Part shown: in pieces, positions 16,798 through 24,920 of the stretch
Position numbering within the stretch: the first letter of the stretch is position 1
Layout: every line of letters starts with the position of its first letter
Notes under the pieces: generated by a model
What the model was told of the DNA's origin: nothing
Database searches by the model: none
What the model saw: the letters and a program-made list of their open reading frames with translations, nothing else
Source: Flavobacteriales bacterium UBA6693
GTDB taxonomy: Bacteria > Bacteroidota > Bacteroidia > Flavobacteriales > Weeksellaceae
Length of the DNA: 64,000 bases
Direction of reading: 5' to 3'
Assembly (NCBI GenBank): GCA_002454815.1
Contig: DKJL01000007.1
Location: forward strand, 124,001 to 188,000
Translations under genes and position numbers: made by a program

Positions 16798-17517
16798 TTG
16801 AAGCAAGTTACGCCTTATAATACCGAAGCCGGCAAGAAGAAAGAAGTCGAAGAAATGTTCGACAATATTGCGCCGAAGTACGATCTGCTGAATCACGTTT
16901 TGTCGATGAAGATCGATGTGCTGTGGCGAAATACGCTGGTAAAATGGATGAACAAGGATGCGCCGCAAACGGTGCTGGACGTGGCAACCGGCACCGGAGA
17001 TTTGGCGCTCACTGTACAGAAAGCTACCGGTGCGAAAGTGACCGGTTTGGATCTTTCCCAGCAAATGCTGAATGTAGGAATTGAGAAAATAAAAAAAGCA
17101 AAACTGGACGGCGAAATCGAAATGATGAAAGGTGACGCTGAAAACCTTCCGTTCGACAGCAATAAATTCGATGCCGTCTGCGTTGCATTTGGTGTGCGGA
17201 ACTTCGAAAATTTAGAAAAAGGACTGGCGGAACTGGGACGCGTGGTGAAGGAAAACAAAAGCGTCTATATCCTTGAATTTTCAAAAGTAGAAGGATTTCT
17301 GGGACCTTTCTATATGTTTTATTTTAAAAATATCCTGCCGCTTATCGGTAAGCTGGTATCTAAGGACAACCGCGCCTACACTTATCTGCCGGATTCGGTA
17401 AAAGCATTTCCGTTTGGTGAGAAAATGAAGAATATTTTGCTCGGCGTTGGTTTTAATAAAGTAGAATTTAAAAAATTGAGTCTGGGTATCGCGACGATTT
17501 ATAAGGCAACGAAATAA
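16798..17517 (+). CDS. ubiE: Demethylmenaquinone methyltransferase
   Basis: SAM-dependent C-methyltransferase (UbiE/MenG) making menaquinone, the respiratory quinone of flavobacteria, from demethylmenaquinone. Visible family marks are the DNIAPKYDLLNHVLS signature near residue 23, motif I VLDVATGTGD, the GLDLSQQML loop and FGVRNF. The C-terminal GIATIYKATK is typical. At 239 aa it is full length. The only suitable start is TTG at 16798, five bases after the previous stop, giving the expected MKQVTPYN-type N-terminus. The PorT-like gene follows after one base. Confidence 0.95.
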   Translation: MKQVTPYNTEAGKKKEVEEMFDNIAPKYDLLNHVLSMKIDVLWRNTLVKWMNKDAPQTVLDVATGTGDLALTVQKATGAKVTGLDLSQQMLNVGIEKIKKAKLDGEIEMMKGDAENLPFDSNKFDAVCVAFGVRNFENLEKGLAELGRVVKENKSVYILEFSKVEGFLGPFYMFYFKNILPLIGKLVSKDNRAYTYLPDSVKAFPFGEKMKNILLGVGFNKVEFKKLSLGIATIYKATK

Positions 17518-17518
17518 T

Positions 17519-18304
17519 ATGTGGAAAAATCTCTTAAAATTAAATATTCTGGCGGCGCTCTGCACGGCAACGTTCGCCGACGCCCAATTGTTTCGTACGC
17601 GCGACCGCGCGGATAATCTTGAGGGATTTGATAACCAGCCATTCAGCTACGGTTTTTTTCTGGCTGCCAATAATTTTGATTATAAATTGGTGCTGGATCA
17701 GCGTTACGGTATGGATGGCCAAAAAAATCTTGTCACGCCGAAATCATCGTACAGTTTTGGTGCCGGCCTGATTGGCAAGTTTCGGCTGCACAAAAATTTG
17801 GATCTCCGCGTAGAGCCGGGCTTACAGTTTGTAGAGCGCGAGCTGTATTTTGATACGCAGGTGAATGACCGTTATGCGTCCGGAACGACGGCAAACTTGC
17901 CTTTTACACCAAGAACACTTACTGAGGCGGACAAGCACCGCATCATCAAATCCACTTATGTTGATATCCCGGTGCTTATAGAAGTACACGGCGACCGTTG
18001 GTACAATTCGCGGCCGTATGCGGCGGCAGGGGTCAATTATATGATGAATCTGCAGTCGAACAACAACTCTGAGGACGACAATGAACAGGGCGTTTTCCGG
18101 AGTACCTCCAGCAATTTTGCCTGGTCGGCAGAAATTGGTCTGCAGTTTTATTTTAGCCGTTTTAAATTAACACCGGGCTTCCGCGGAACTTTTATGTTTA
18201 ACAATGAAGCGGTACGGGATAATGACACCACGCCACCGTACTGGAATGCCGCCATATCCAGCGCAAAAACGCACACTTTGATGTTCGTGCTGAAGTTTGA
18301 GTAA
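17519..18304 (+). CDS. PorT-like outer-membrane beta-barrel protein
   Basis: A 261-residue exported protein with a signal peptide (about 1-23, ending TFADA) and alternating-hydrophobic strands ending in FVLKFE, as expected for a small outer-membrane barrel. It fits the porin family/PorT (SprT) group. PorT is needed for type IX secretion in Porphyromonas and Flavobacterium and is often encoded directly after ubiE, as here with a one-base gap. Assignment to the true PorT orthologue rests mainly on this neighbourhood. Confidence 0.75.
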   Translation: MWKNLLKLNILAALCTATFADAQLFRTRDRADNLEGFDNQPFSYGFFLAANNFDYKLVLDQRYGMDGQKNLVTPKSSYSFGAGLIGKFRLHKNLDLRVEPGLQFVERELYFDTQVNDRYASGTTANLPFTPRTLTEADKHRIIKSTYVDIPVLIEVHGDRWYNSRPYAAAGVNYMMNLQSNNNSEDDNEQGVFRSTSSNFAWSAEIGLQFYFSRFKLTPGFRGTFMFNNEAVRDNDTTPPYWNAAISSAKTHTLMFVLKFE

Positions 18305-18412
18305 CTCAAGTTTACATTTAATAATAATAAAGGCGAAAAGCTGTAATCCGTTATAATCCGCTTCGATGTTAAATTAGTGGGGAATAAGAAGTGCTATCCA
18401 TTTAATTTTTTA

Positions 18413-18420
18413 TATTTTTG
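18413..18420 (+). promoter_or_regulatory. -7 promoter box of the coiled-coil/zapA operon
   Basis: TATTTTTG followed by C, 29 bases before the ATG at 18450. Confidence 0.5.
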
Positions 18421-18449
18421 CTAAAGAGTTAGAATAAATTAACCTGCAA

Positions 18450-18752
18450 ATGCTCACGGAATTAGAAGATAGTTTTTCGTCTCTGGAAAAGAAGATTGTA
18501 ACGGTTTCGAAAAATTTTCAGAATTTAAACGAGAAATATACGGACCTTAGCCGCGAGCATGAAGAGCTGAAAGAGAAATATGAAGAGGAACGCAAGAAGA
18601 ATCAGATCTTAGCAGAAGAGCAAAAAAATATAAAACTTTATTCAGCAATATCCGGCAACCCCGACCATAACCGACTGATGAAGAACCACATCAACCGGCT
18701 CATCAAGGAAGTCGATTATTGCATAGCAGAACTTCAAAATACCGGACTGTAA
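18450..18752 (+). CDS. Coiled-coil protein upstream of zapA
   Basis: A 100-residue cytoplasmic protein that is almost entirely a charged coiled coil (about residues 1-62, with heptad-like LEKK/LSRE/LKEK runs), followed by a short helical tail with a conserved-looking HINRLIKEVDYCI segment. Its stop overlaps the zapA start (TAATG), so the two proteins are made together. A role with ZapA at the division ring, analogous to ZapB in enterobacteria, is an inference from position and coiled-coil nature only. Confidence 0.75.
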   Translation: MLTELEDSFSSLEKKIVTVSKNFQNLNEKYTDLSREHEELKEKYEEERKKNQILAEEQKNIKLYSAISGNPDHNRLMKNHINRLIKEVDYCIAELQNTGL

Positions 18753-19039
18753 TGAGTGTGCGCAGAATAACCATCACGATTGCAGGACGAACCTATCCGC
18801 TTAATGTGCCTTCTGCTGAAGAGGAGACACTGCGTAGAGTAGGAAAACAGATTGAAGCGATGATTAAAGATTTTGAACAGAATTTTGACGTTAGAGATAA
18901 GCAGGATGCCTTGGCAATGTGTGCCCTGAAACTGGGAACCAATGCTGAAATTTCGCAAATGGCTAACGAAAAAAATATAACCGATTCCGTAGGAAAGCTG
19001 AGTGAACTTGGCCAACTGCTGGATGAACTGGAAAAGTAG
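18752..19039 (+). CDS. zapA: Cell division protein ZapA
   Basis: Small FtsZ-bundling protein that stabilises the division ring. The N-terminal domain RRITITIAGRTYPLNV and the following PSAEEETLRRVGKQI segment are diagnostic, and the C-terminal half is a coiled coil. At 95 residues it is normal. I start it at the ATG at 18752, which overlaps the upstream stop, because the frame before it belongs to the neighbouring gene. A 6S RNA candidate and rny follow. Confidence 0.9.
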   Translation: MSVRRITITIAGRTYPLNVPSAEEETLRRVGKQIEAMIKDFEQNFDVRDKQDALAMCALKLGTNAEISQMANEKNITDSVGKLSELGQLLDELEK

Positions 19040-19060
19040 ATTTTTCTTTTCCGGAAACAA

Positions 19061-19231
19061 CTGCCTACAATAGTTCTAACACATTAAAGGTAAACTCAAC
19101 GCTAAACAATTACCGGACGAAAGTTCACTTAATGGCGCGCCGGCATGCCCGGATTACAGAAAGTGAAAATCAGTTCAAATCGTGTTGATTAGGAGTTTAC
19201 TCTCTATCACTGAATTATTGTGGGCTTTTTT
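19061..19231 (+). ncRNA. ssrS: Candidate 6S RNA (6S-Flavo type)
   Basis: The gap between zapA and rny folds as a long rod. The ends pair as a 13-bp stem (19063-19075 with 19213-19225, including G-U pairs) followed by six T. Further in, GTAAACTC (19090-19097) pairs with GAGTTTAC (19193-19200), and CAACGC (19097-19102) pairs with GTGTTG (19182-19187). An unpaired-to-weak central region of about 80 bases lies between, as in the open bubble of 6S RNA, which binds and holds housekeeping RNA polymerase. The size, about 170 nt, fits. Assignment to the 6S-Flavo family is from structure and my memory of that family, with no search run. Confidence 0.65.
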
Positions 19232-19303
19232 ATGATTAAAATTGCGGTACAGGGCTGAGCCCGTGCCCTTATTGGTAAGACATTATTATAAAACCATCGA
19301 TAT

Positions 19304-20878
19304 ATGACAACAACAATCGCCATTATTATAGGCATTCTCTGTCTGGCGGCAGGCGCGGTGCTCGGCATTATTTTTTCCGGTAGCTCGCTGAACACGAAAG
19401 CCAAATTCATCCTGGACGACGCACAAAAAAATGCAGAAAATCTCATTGATAAAGCAACCGTACAGGCGGAATCCATTAAAAAAGAAAAACATCTGCAGGC
19501 CAAGGAAAAATTCATGGAGCTGAAATCTCAGCACGATGCCGACATTCAGGTGCGCGAGAAAAAAATGCAGGAAGCCGAAAAACGCATTAAAGACAAAGAA
19601 CAGAAGCTGAACGACGAATTGAGCAAAACAGGAAAACTTGAAAAAGACCTGGACCGCCAAATCAATGATTACAGCAAAAAGAACGAAGTTATCGACCGGA
19701 AACAGCAGGAACTCGATGTGATTACCGCACAGAAAGTAGAAATCCTGGAGAAAATCGCAGGATACTCGGCGGAAGATGCAAAAAACGAACTTGTAGAAGC
19801 CTTGAAATCCGAAGCCAAAACAAAAGCACAGGCGCACGTGCAAAGCATTATGGAAGAGGCAAGCCTCAACGCCAAGCAGGAAGCGCGTAAAATTGTCATC
19901 CAGACCATCCAGAGAATCGGTACTGAGCAGGCCATCGAAAATTCGGTTTCTGTTTTTAATATCGAATCAGACGAAGTGAAAGGGCGCATCATCGGTCGCG
20001 AAGGCCGAAATATCCGCGCCCTGGAAGCCGCTACCGGCGTAGAAATTATTGTAGACGATACACCGGAAGCCATCCTGCTTTCGTGCTTTGATCCGGTCCG
20101 CCGCGAAATTGCCCGTCTTTCACTGCACCGCTTGGTGACCGACGGAAGAATTCACCCGGCAAGGATCGAAGAAGTGGTGGATAAAACCAAAAGACAGATT
20201 GAAGAAGAAATTATCGAAGTAGGGAAGAGAACCATTATTGACCTTGGCATCCACGGCCTACATCCGGAATTAGTAAAGATCGTCGGCCGGATGAAATACC
20301 GTTCTTCCTACGGACAGAATCTTTTGCAGCATTCGCGTGAAGTTGCCAATATCGCCGCAACGATGGCTGCAGAACTTGGTTTAAATGTAAAGCTGGCCAA
20401 ACGCGCCGGTCTGCTACACGATATCGGAAAAGTACCGGAGCAGGAATCCGAACTCCCGCATGCACTGCTGGGAATGCAGTGGGCAGAAAAATATGGTGAA
20501 AATGCTGAGGTGATCAACGCCATCGGTGCACACCACGACGAAATTGAAATGACCTCTTTACTTTCGCCGATCATTCAGGTGGCGGATGCGATTTCCGGAG
20601 CACGCCCCGGTGCGAGACGCCAGGTGTTGGAATCCTATATCCAGCGGTTGAAGGATCTGGAAGCCGCGGCATTGAGTTTCGACGGAGTTTCCAGCGCTTA
20701 CGCAATTCAGGCAGGTCGGGAACTTCGGGTAATGGTAGAAAGCGGCAAAGTGAACGACGATCAGTCGGCACAGCTTTCGTATGATATTTCTGAGAAGATA
20801 CAGAATGAACTGACGTATCCCGGCCAGGTGCGCGTTACGGTAATCCGCGAAACGCGAACGGTAAATATCGCCCGATAG
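19304..20878 (+). CDS. rny: Ribonuclease Y
   Basis: Membrane-anchored endoribonuclease that starts mRNA decay. An N-terminal membrane helix (about 4-25) is followed by a long coiled coil (about 30-190). A KH RNA-binding domain holds GRIIGREGRNIRALE (about 228), and the HD catalytic domain holds LLHDIGKVPE (about 360) with HHDEIE. It has the standard order and length (524 aa) of RNase Y. A strong terminator follows. Confidence 0.97.
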   Translation: MTTTIAIIIGILCLAAGAVLGIIFSGSSLNTKAKFILDDAQKNAENLIDKATVQAESIKKEKHLQAKEKFMELKSQHDADIQVREKKMQEAEKRIKDKEQKLNDELSKTGKLEKDLDRQINDYSKKNEVIDRKQQELDVITAQKVEILEKIAGYSAEDAKNELVEALKSEAKTKAQAHVQSIMEEASLNAKQEARKIVIQTIQRIGTEQAIENSVSVFNIESDEVKGRIIGREGRNIRALEAATGVEIIVDDTPEAILLSCFDPVRREIARLSLHRLVTDGRIHPARIEEVVDKTKRQIEEEIIEVGKRTIIDLGIHGLHPELVKIVGRMKYRSSYGQNLLQHSREVANIAATMAAELGLNVKLAKRAGLLHDIGKVPEQESELPHALLGMQWAEKYGENAEVINAIGAHHDEIEMTSLLSPIIQVADAISGARPGARRQVLESYIQRLKDLEAAALSFDGVSSAYAIQAGRELRVMVESGKVNDDQSAQLSYDISEKIQNELTYPGQVRVTVIRETRTVNIAR

Positions 20879-20899
20879 TCATTATTCAAATAAAAAAGT

Positions 20900-20934
20900 A
20901 TCCCTTCAACGCCTTGCTGAAGGGATTTTTTTTG
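20900..20934 (+). terminator. Rho-independent terminator of rny
   Basis: 9-bp stem (20900-20908 with 20918-20926), nine-base loop, then a run of T. Confidence 0.8.
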
Positions 20935-20949
20935 TGCTGCTGATATATC

Positions 20950-21504
20950 TTAATCGATTCTGAGGAAATTACCGGCCAAATCAAATTCGAGGTCGGTACC
21001 ATTCAGCAGTTCCACTTCGATTTTCTTTTTGCGTGTTTCTTTCTCAATACTCTTAATTTTAATATTAGGATATTTTTGTGATACGTAAGAAGAAATTTTC
21101 CGTGGTACCAACGAAGCCGGCACGCCTTTGTAATCTTTGATTTCCGTCCAGTTCCCGGAATTATCAAATTCAGTTTCCACGCCGTTTTCAAGCTCTATTT
21201 CATATTGCTTTCCCTTGCCAACGGTGGTTTTGGTTTTGTATTTTACAACCCCAATGTTTTTATAATATCGGTTCAAAAATCTGCGGACACTTGCGGGCAT
21301 TTCCTGCGATTTTTGTGCCTCATTTCTCACGGTCAATCCGGTGACGGAATCGTAGGGCATTGCTGCGGACTGTGCGCTGGTACCGGGTGTCATGGCGGTG
21401 TACGGCAGTGAGCCGCTCATTTCGTAATACTCTGCGTTGGTATTACAGGACGCAGCAATCGTCATTGCGCCCACTGTAAAAATGGTGATGGTTAGAACTT
21501 TCAT
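20950..21504 (-). CDS. Exported PepSY-like lipoprotein
   Basis: A 184-residue exported protein with a signal ending IAASC (Cys20), so it is probably a lipoprotein. After a low-complexity Ser/Thr/Pro region it has two repeats of a PepSY-like fold (about residues 70-125 and 130-184). Each ends in an LENGVETEFDNSGNW or LLNGTDLEFDLAGNF type strand-turn-strand unit, as in the Bacteroidota family formerly called DUF2874. These proteins sit in the periplasm or outer membrane and their function is unknown. Confidence 0.82.
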   Translation of the reverse strand: MKVLTITIFTVGAMTIAASCNTNAEYYEMSGSLPYTAMTPGTSAQSAAMPYDSVTGLTVRNEAQKSQEMPASVRRFLNRYYKNIGVVKYKTKTTVGKGKQYEIELENGVETEFDNSGNWTEIKDYKGVPASLVPRKISSYVSQKYPNIKIKSIEKETRKKKIEVELLNGTDLEFDLAGNFLRID

Positions 21505-21628
21505 ATCATGTGTGTTTTATTGGTGTTGAATTGAAAAATCAACACTTTCATAAAACAAAATAAATACCATAATTGCAGTGTTTTGCGAACATTTAATCTA
21601 AGGATAAAACGGTGGCACAAAATTTTTT

Positions 21629-22093
21629 TTACATGAAAGGTTTCATCTCTTCTTCGATCTGTTTGCGCAGATCCATCAGTTTGATCGCGTATTGCTGCAT
21701 TTGTCTTTCCTGTTCCGAGCTGGCCAAAAATTCCGGCACCGGCACCGATCTACCATCATCATTTACCGCCACGAAAACAATAATGCAATGCGTTTTCTTC
21801 TCAAAATCTTTATGTTTAATATTTCGTGAAAAAACATTGATGGCGATATGCATACTCGTTTTTCCCGTATAAATAACCTCGGCTTCCACCTTTACGATAT
21901 GGCCGATTTTGATAGGCGAGTAGAAACGAATGCCACCGACGTACACCGTAACGCAGTAACTCGAACTCCAACTGCTGGCGCACGCGTAACCGGCCTGGTC
22001 AATCCATTTCATAACGCTGCCACCATGCACATTTCCGCCGTAATTAACGTCGCTGGGTTCGGAGATAAATTGAAAAACAGTTTTTTGCTGCAT
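21629..22093 (-). CDS. Acyl-CoA thioesterase (hotdog fold)
   Basis: Hotdog-fold acyl-CoA thioesterase of the YciA/BACH type, hydrolysing acyl-CoA to free acid and CoA in the cytoplasm. The family signature is near the N-terminus: FISEPSDVNYGGNVHGG, with the conserved Asn-x-x-G-x-x-H-G-G, then MKWIDQAGYACA. Length 154 aa is normal. It stands alone. Chain-length preference cannot be read from sequence. Confidence 0.9.
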   Translation of the reverse strand: MQQKTVFQFISEPSDVNYGGNVHGGSVMKWIDQAGYACASSWSSSYCVTVYVGGIRFYSPIKIGHIVKVEAEVIYTGKTSMHIAINVFSRNIKHKDFEKKTHCIIVFVAVNDDGRSVPVPEFLASSEQERQMQQYAIKLMDLRKQIEEEMKPFM

Positions 22094-22231
22094 AAATTTG
22101 ATTTAATTTTAAAGATAAACATTTCCACACGGAGCGGCGGAAATCAAAACGAAATAGATCATCGACTCCAGTTTGGCTTCAAAAAACTTGAGAGAAACTG
22201 CAATCAGTAATTTAATGCTGGATTATAATAT

Positions 22232-22239
22232 TATATTTG
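22232..22239 (+). promoter_or_regulatory. -7 promoter box of the ArsC/Spx-like gene
   Basis: TATATTTG, only four bases before the ATG at 22244. It predicts a leaderless message. Confidence 0.5.
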
Positions 22240-22243
22240 AACC

Positions 22244-22606
22244 ATGAAAAAAGTTTTCTATCTTAAAACCTGCAGCACTTGCACACGCATCATGAGCCGT
22301 TTTGATCTTGCGGGATGGGAGCTGCGCGAACTCAAAAGTGAACCGCTGACCGAAGAGGAGCTCGAAACAATGTTTCAGCACACAAAATCTTACGAAGATT
22401 TGTTCAGTAAAAGGTCGGCCCAGATCCGGGCGCGCGGCCTGATCCTGAATGATCTGACGGAAAACGATTACCGTCTTTTATTGCTCAGTCATTATTCGTT
22501 TCTGAAGCGTCCGGTATTCCTGACGGATGAAGAAATTTTTATCGGCAACAGCCATCACACTATCGAACAACTGGGGCACTTCTTTACCCGTCAGGAGAAG
22601 GAGTAA
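22244..22606 (+). CDS. ArsC/Spx family thioredoxin-fold protein
   Basis: A 120-residue thioredoxin-fold protein of the ArsC/Spx/YffB superfamily. It has a CSTC motif at residues 10-13, so both redox cysteines are present, then a YEDLFSKRSAQIR segment where ArsC-type proteins have their anion-binding arginine region, and the KRPVFLTDEE strand. It could be a glutaredoxin-dependent reductase or a Spx-like regulator. No arsenic resistance genes lie nearby, so an arsenate role should not be assumed. Confidence 0.82.
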   Translation: MKKVFYLKTCSTCTRIMSRFDLAGWELRELKSEPLTEEELETMFQHTKSYEDLFSKRSAQIRARGLILNDLTENDYRLLLLSHYSFLKRPVFLTDEEIFIGNSHHTIEQLGHFFTRQEKE

Positions 22607-22681
22607 AAAAATTAAAAAAAATTTGAACGGACTCACGGTAGCCGGTCTGGCATGCCTCTTTACTATTAATTTAAAATATTG

Positions 22682-22861
22682 ATGAAAAATATTCTCACGA
22701 CATTATTACTTGTTTCTTACCTGGGCTTTGCCGGTGCTGCGGTATCGCTCGATCACGCGGGAAGAAAATGTAGTCCTAAAGGTAAATGTACTGCCTGTAA
22801 AAACTGCACGGGATGCAAAAACTGCGCGAAGAATGGCGGCAGATGCAGCGTTTGCAAATAA
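22682..22861 (+). CDS. Small exported peptide with eight cysteines
   Basis: A 59-residue peptide: a clear signal peptide (about 1-20, MKNILTT... ending GFAGA), then a mature part of about 38 residues with eight cysteines in the pattern Cx5Cx2Cx2Cx2Cx2Cx6Cx2C, separated by Lys, Asn and Gly. The spacing suggests metal binding or dense disulphides outside the cytoplasm. I recognise no named family. The ATG at 22682 is preferred to the in-frame TTG one codon earlier. Coding status is supported by the signal peptide plus regular cysteine spacing. Confidence 0.65.
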   Translation: MKNILTTLLLVSYLGFAGAAVSLDHAGRKCSPKGKCTACKNCTGCKNCAKNGGRCSVCK

Positions 22862-23095
22862 CAATTTTTCCTATTGTAGTACATTTAGTTCCCCAAGGAC
22901 GCAATCACAATTGCTCGTTGTGTCGTGGTACTCTTGATCAAATCTAACCTGGAAAAATGTAAACGATTTTTTCAGGTCTGGTAGCGGAAAAAATTTAAGA
23001 TGCAAAAAATAGTTTAGTGTCAAACGTACCTGTTGTATTTATTTCACAAGGTCAGCATAGGCCAATGAATTTTAAATAAATACCTGAAAAGAATA

Positions 23096-23128
23096 AACCG
23101 GCAGCAAACATATCGTTTGCTGCCGGTT
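23096..23128 (-). terminator. Strong hairpin, probable terminator of the 23152-23598 gene
   Basis: Perfect 14-bp inverted repeat (23096-23109 with 23115-23128), loop ATATC. The T-tracts on either side are weak, so termination efficiency is uncertain. The 290 bases between the peptide gene and the gene at 23152 hold nothing else I can name. Confidence 0.6.
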
Positions 23129-23151
23129 CTGTTAATGGTCTCAAAAAAGAA

Positions 23152-23598
23152 TTAATTCTTTTTTTCTAAAATATTATATACGCTTATACTCACTAGGGCG
23201 CCGAGTAAATAGTAGCCCGTCGTAATCCATTTCTTCTTGTCCGTTCCGGTGGCAGCGTTCTTATTTCCTAACATCTCGTGCGAAAGTCCAAGCGTTCCCG
23301 CGGCGCCCAGCAAACCGGCGCCAAGTGTTTTCGATACGATTTCGGACGAGTTTGTAGTCGTAGCCAAAGTTGAAAATAACATGGCATTCGACAGGATGTT
23401 GCCTCCCAGTGCCGCTGCATATACCTGATCTTCATCAGAAGCGTCAGCATCAGCCAACTCCATCGAAGATTTTACGGCTTCTTCACCGACGGCCTGAAGA
23501 TCGGGAGCGCCGGTAATGTATTTTTTAACCAACTGATGAACACCTGTGAGGGCAAGCGAGCCCGCAAGCCCGGCAATACTTCTGTTTAAATAAGACAT
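23152..23598 (-). CDS. Small Ala/Gly-rich membrane protein, unknown
   Basis: A 148-residue protein with about three hydrophobic segments (residues 6-22, 88-108 and 125-143) separated by an acidic loop (SMELADADASDEDQ). No enzyme or transporter motif is visible. Similar proteins are annotated in flavobacteria only as hypothetical. It stands alone, with a strong hairpin after its stop. Confidence 0.7.
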   Translation of the reverse strand: MSYLNRSIAGLAGSLALTGVHQLVKKYITGAPDLQAVGEEAVKSSMELADADASDEDQVYAAALGGNILSNAMLFSTLATTTNSSEIVSKTLGAGLLGAAGTLGLSHEMLGNKNAATGTDKKKWITTGYYLLGALVSISVYNILEKKN

Positions 23599-23681
23599 AA
23601 TCGTAATTTTTTTAATTATCTGAAGCCTGCGAAAATAATGCCACGGAAATCAGTACAAGTGTATAACGTCAGCTAACATCT

Positions 23682-24761
23682 TTAAACAAACGGTGTCTTC
23701 ACGACTTTCGCCGGTACATTTTTATTCCGGATCTGAATATAGACGTCGCTGCCCACGGTGCTGTGCTCAGTTTTAATATACGCCAGGCCGATTCCGATAT
23801 TTTTCATCGGACTCATTGTGCCGGAAGTTACGCGTCCGATCTCCTCACCGGCAGCATTGACCACCAGATAGCCATGACGCGGAATGGCGCGTTCCTGCAT
23901 TTCAAACCCAACCAGTTTTTGTTTTACGCCTTCTGCTTTTTCTGCAGCAAAACGTTCCTTATCCACGAAATCTGTATCGAACTTCGTAATCCAGCCAAGG
24001 CCGGCTTCTAATGGCGAAGTTGTATCGTCGATGTCATTGCCGTAAAGACAAAATCCTTTTTCCAGCCGCAGCGTATCGCGTGAAGCGAGCCCGCATGGCA
24101 TAATTCCAAATTCTTTTCCTGCTTCCAGAATGGCATCCCAGAGTTTTGGCGCCGCTTCATTTTTAAAGTAAATTTCGAAGCCGCCGCTGCCCGTGTAACC
24201 CGTGTTAGAAATAATAACGTCAGAAACCCCCGCCACGGTACCCACTGAAAAATGGTAATAAGGTACATCAAGGAGTGCGACGTCAGTCAATTTCTGCAGC
24301 GTCTCCAGCGCGTTCGGCCCCTGGATCGCCAGCAAAGACATTTCGTCGGAAGCGTTGGTCAGCTGCGCGCCAAATTGCTCGTTGTATTTAGTAAGGTGTT
24401 CCCAGTCTTTTTCAATATTTGAAGCATTCACAACCAGGAAATATTTTTCCGGGCCCATTTTATACACGATCAGGTCATCGACAATTCCGCCGTTTCCATT
24501 GGGGAGACACGTGTATTGTGCCTTGCCAACTTCCAGCGTAGCCACGTTGTTTGTACCCACATACTGCAGCAGATCGAGGGCTTTCGGGCCTTCCACAAAA
24601 AACTGCCCCATGTGTGAAACATCAAAAAGGCCGGCTTTTTCGCGCACCGCCAAATGTTCCTGCGTTACGCCGCCGTACTGTACGGGCATTTCAAAACCGG
24701 CAAAGGGCACCATTTTCGCGCCCAAAGCAACGTGCTTGTCAAATAAAGAAGTTCTTTTCAT
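23682..24761 (-). CDS. gcvT: Aminomethyltransferase (glycine cleavage T protein)
   Basis: T protein of the glycine cleavage system: transfers the aminomethyl carbon of glycine to tetrahydrofolate and releases ammonia. It opens with LFDKHVALGAKMVPFAGFEMPVQY and LFDVSHMGQ, and has the SNTGYTGSGGFEIY substrate segment with its conserved Glu. The C-terminal barrel ends with the usual V-x-x-P-F-V. Length 359 aa is typical. The other gcv genes are not adjacent, as is usual in this phylum. Confidence 0.97.
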   Translation of the reverse strand: MKRTSLFDKHVALGAKMVPFAGFEMPVQYGGVTQEHLAVREKAGLFDVSHMGQFFVEGPKALDLLQYVGTNNVATLEVGKAQYTCLPNGNGGIVDDLIVYKMGPEKYFLVVNASNIEKDWEHLTKYNEQFGAQLTNASDEMSLLAIQGPNALETLQKLTDVALLDVPYYHFSVGTVAGVSDVIISNTGYTGSGGFEIYFKNEAAPKLWDAILEAGKEFGIMPCGLASRDTLRLEKGFCLYGNDIDDTTSPLEAGLGWITKFDTDFVDKERFAAEKAEGVKQKLVGFEMQERAIPRHGYLVVNAAGEEIGRVTSGTMSPMKNIGIGLAYIKTEHSTVGSDVYIQIRNKNVPAKVVKTPFV

Positions 24762-24814
24762 TTTTACTTTTATTTTTTTTGGAGCAACAAAACTCCGCTT
24801 TAGTTTATAATGGT

Positions 24815-24882
24815 TAACCCGCTGTCCGCTGTATCCGCTTGCCGCTTCGGCGCGCGGGATGCCGCTTCCATCGGGGCTATTA
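24815..24882 (+). repeat. Dispersed intergenic repeat, copy R2
   Basis: Conserved 5' arm TAACCCGCTGTCCGCTGTAT and 3' arm GGATGCCGCTTCCATCGGGG flanking a GC-rich central hairpin. The arms match those of copy R3 (46280-46350) with only a few differences while the middles differ, showing that this is a repeat family. It lies between idi and gcvT. Confidence 0.75.
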
Positions 24883-24920
24883 TCGGGTGCCGTCTTCTTC
24901 AGCAGGGACGCTTGTCTCTG

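Noticed and set aside
19286..19843. 185-codon frame antisense to the rny coiled coil
   Set aside because: Phe-rich shadow of a Lys/Glu coiled coil. No family resemblance.
22244..22606. Arsenate reductase as a resistance gene
   Set aside because: Only the fold and a CxxC motif are shared. No arsR, arsB or acr3 gene is nearby, so it is kept as ArsC/Spx-like.
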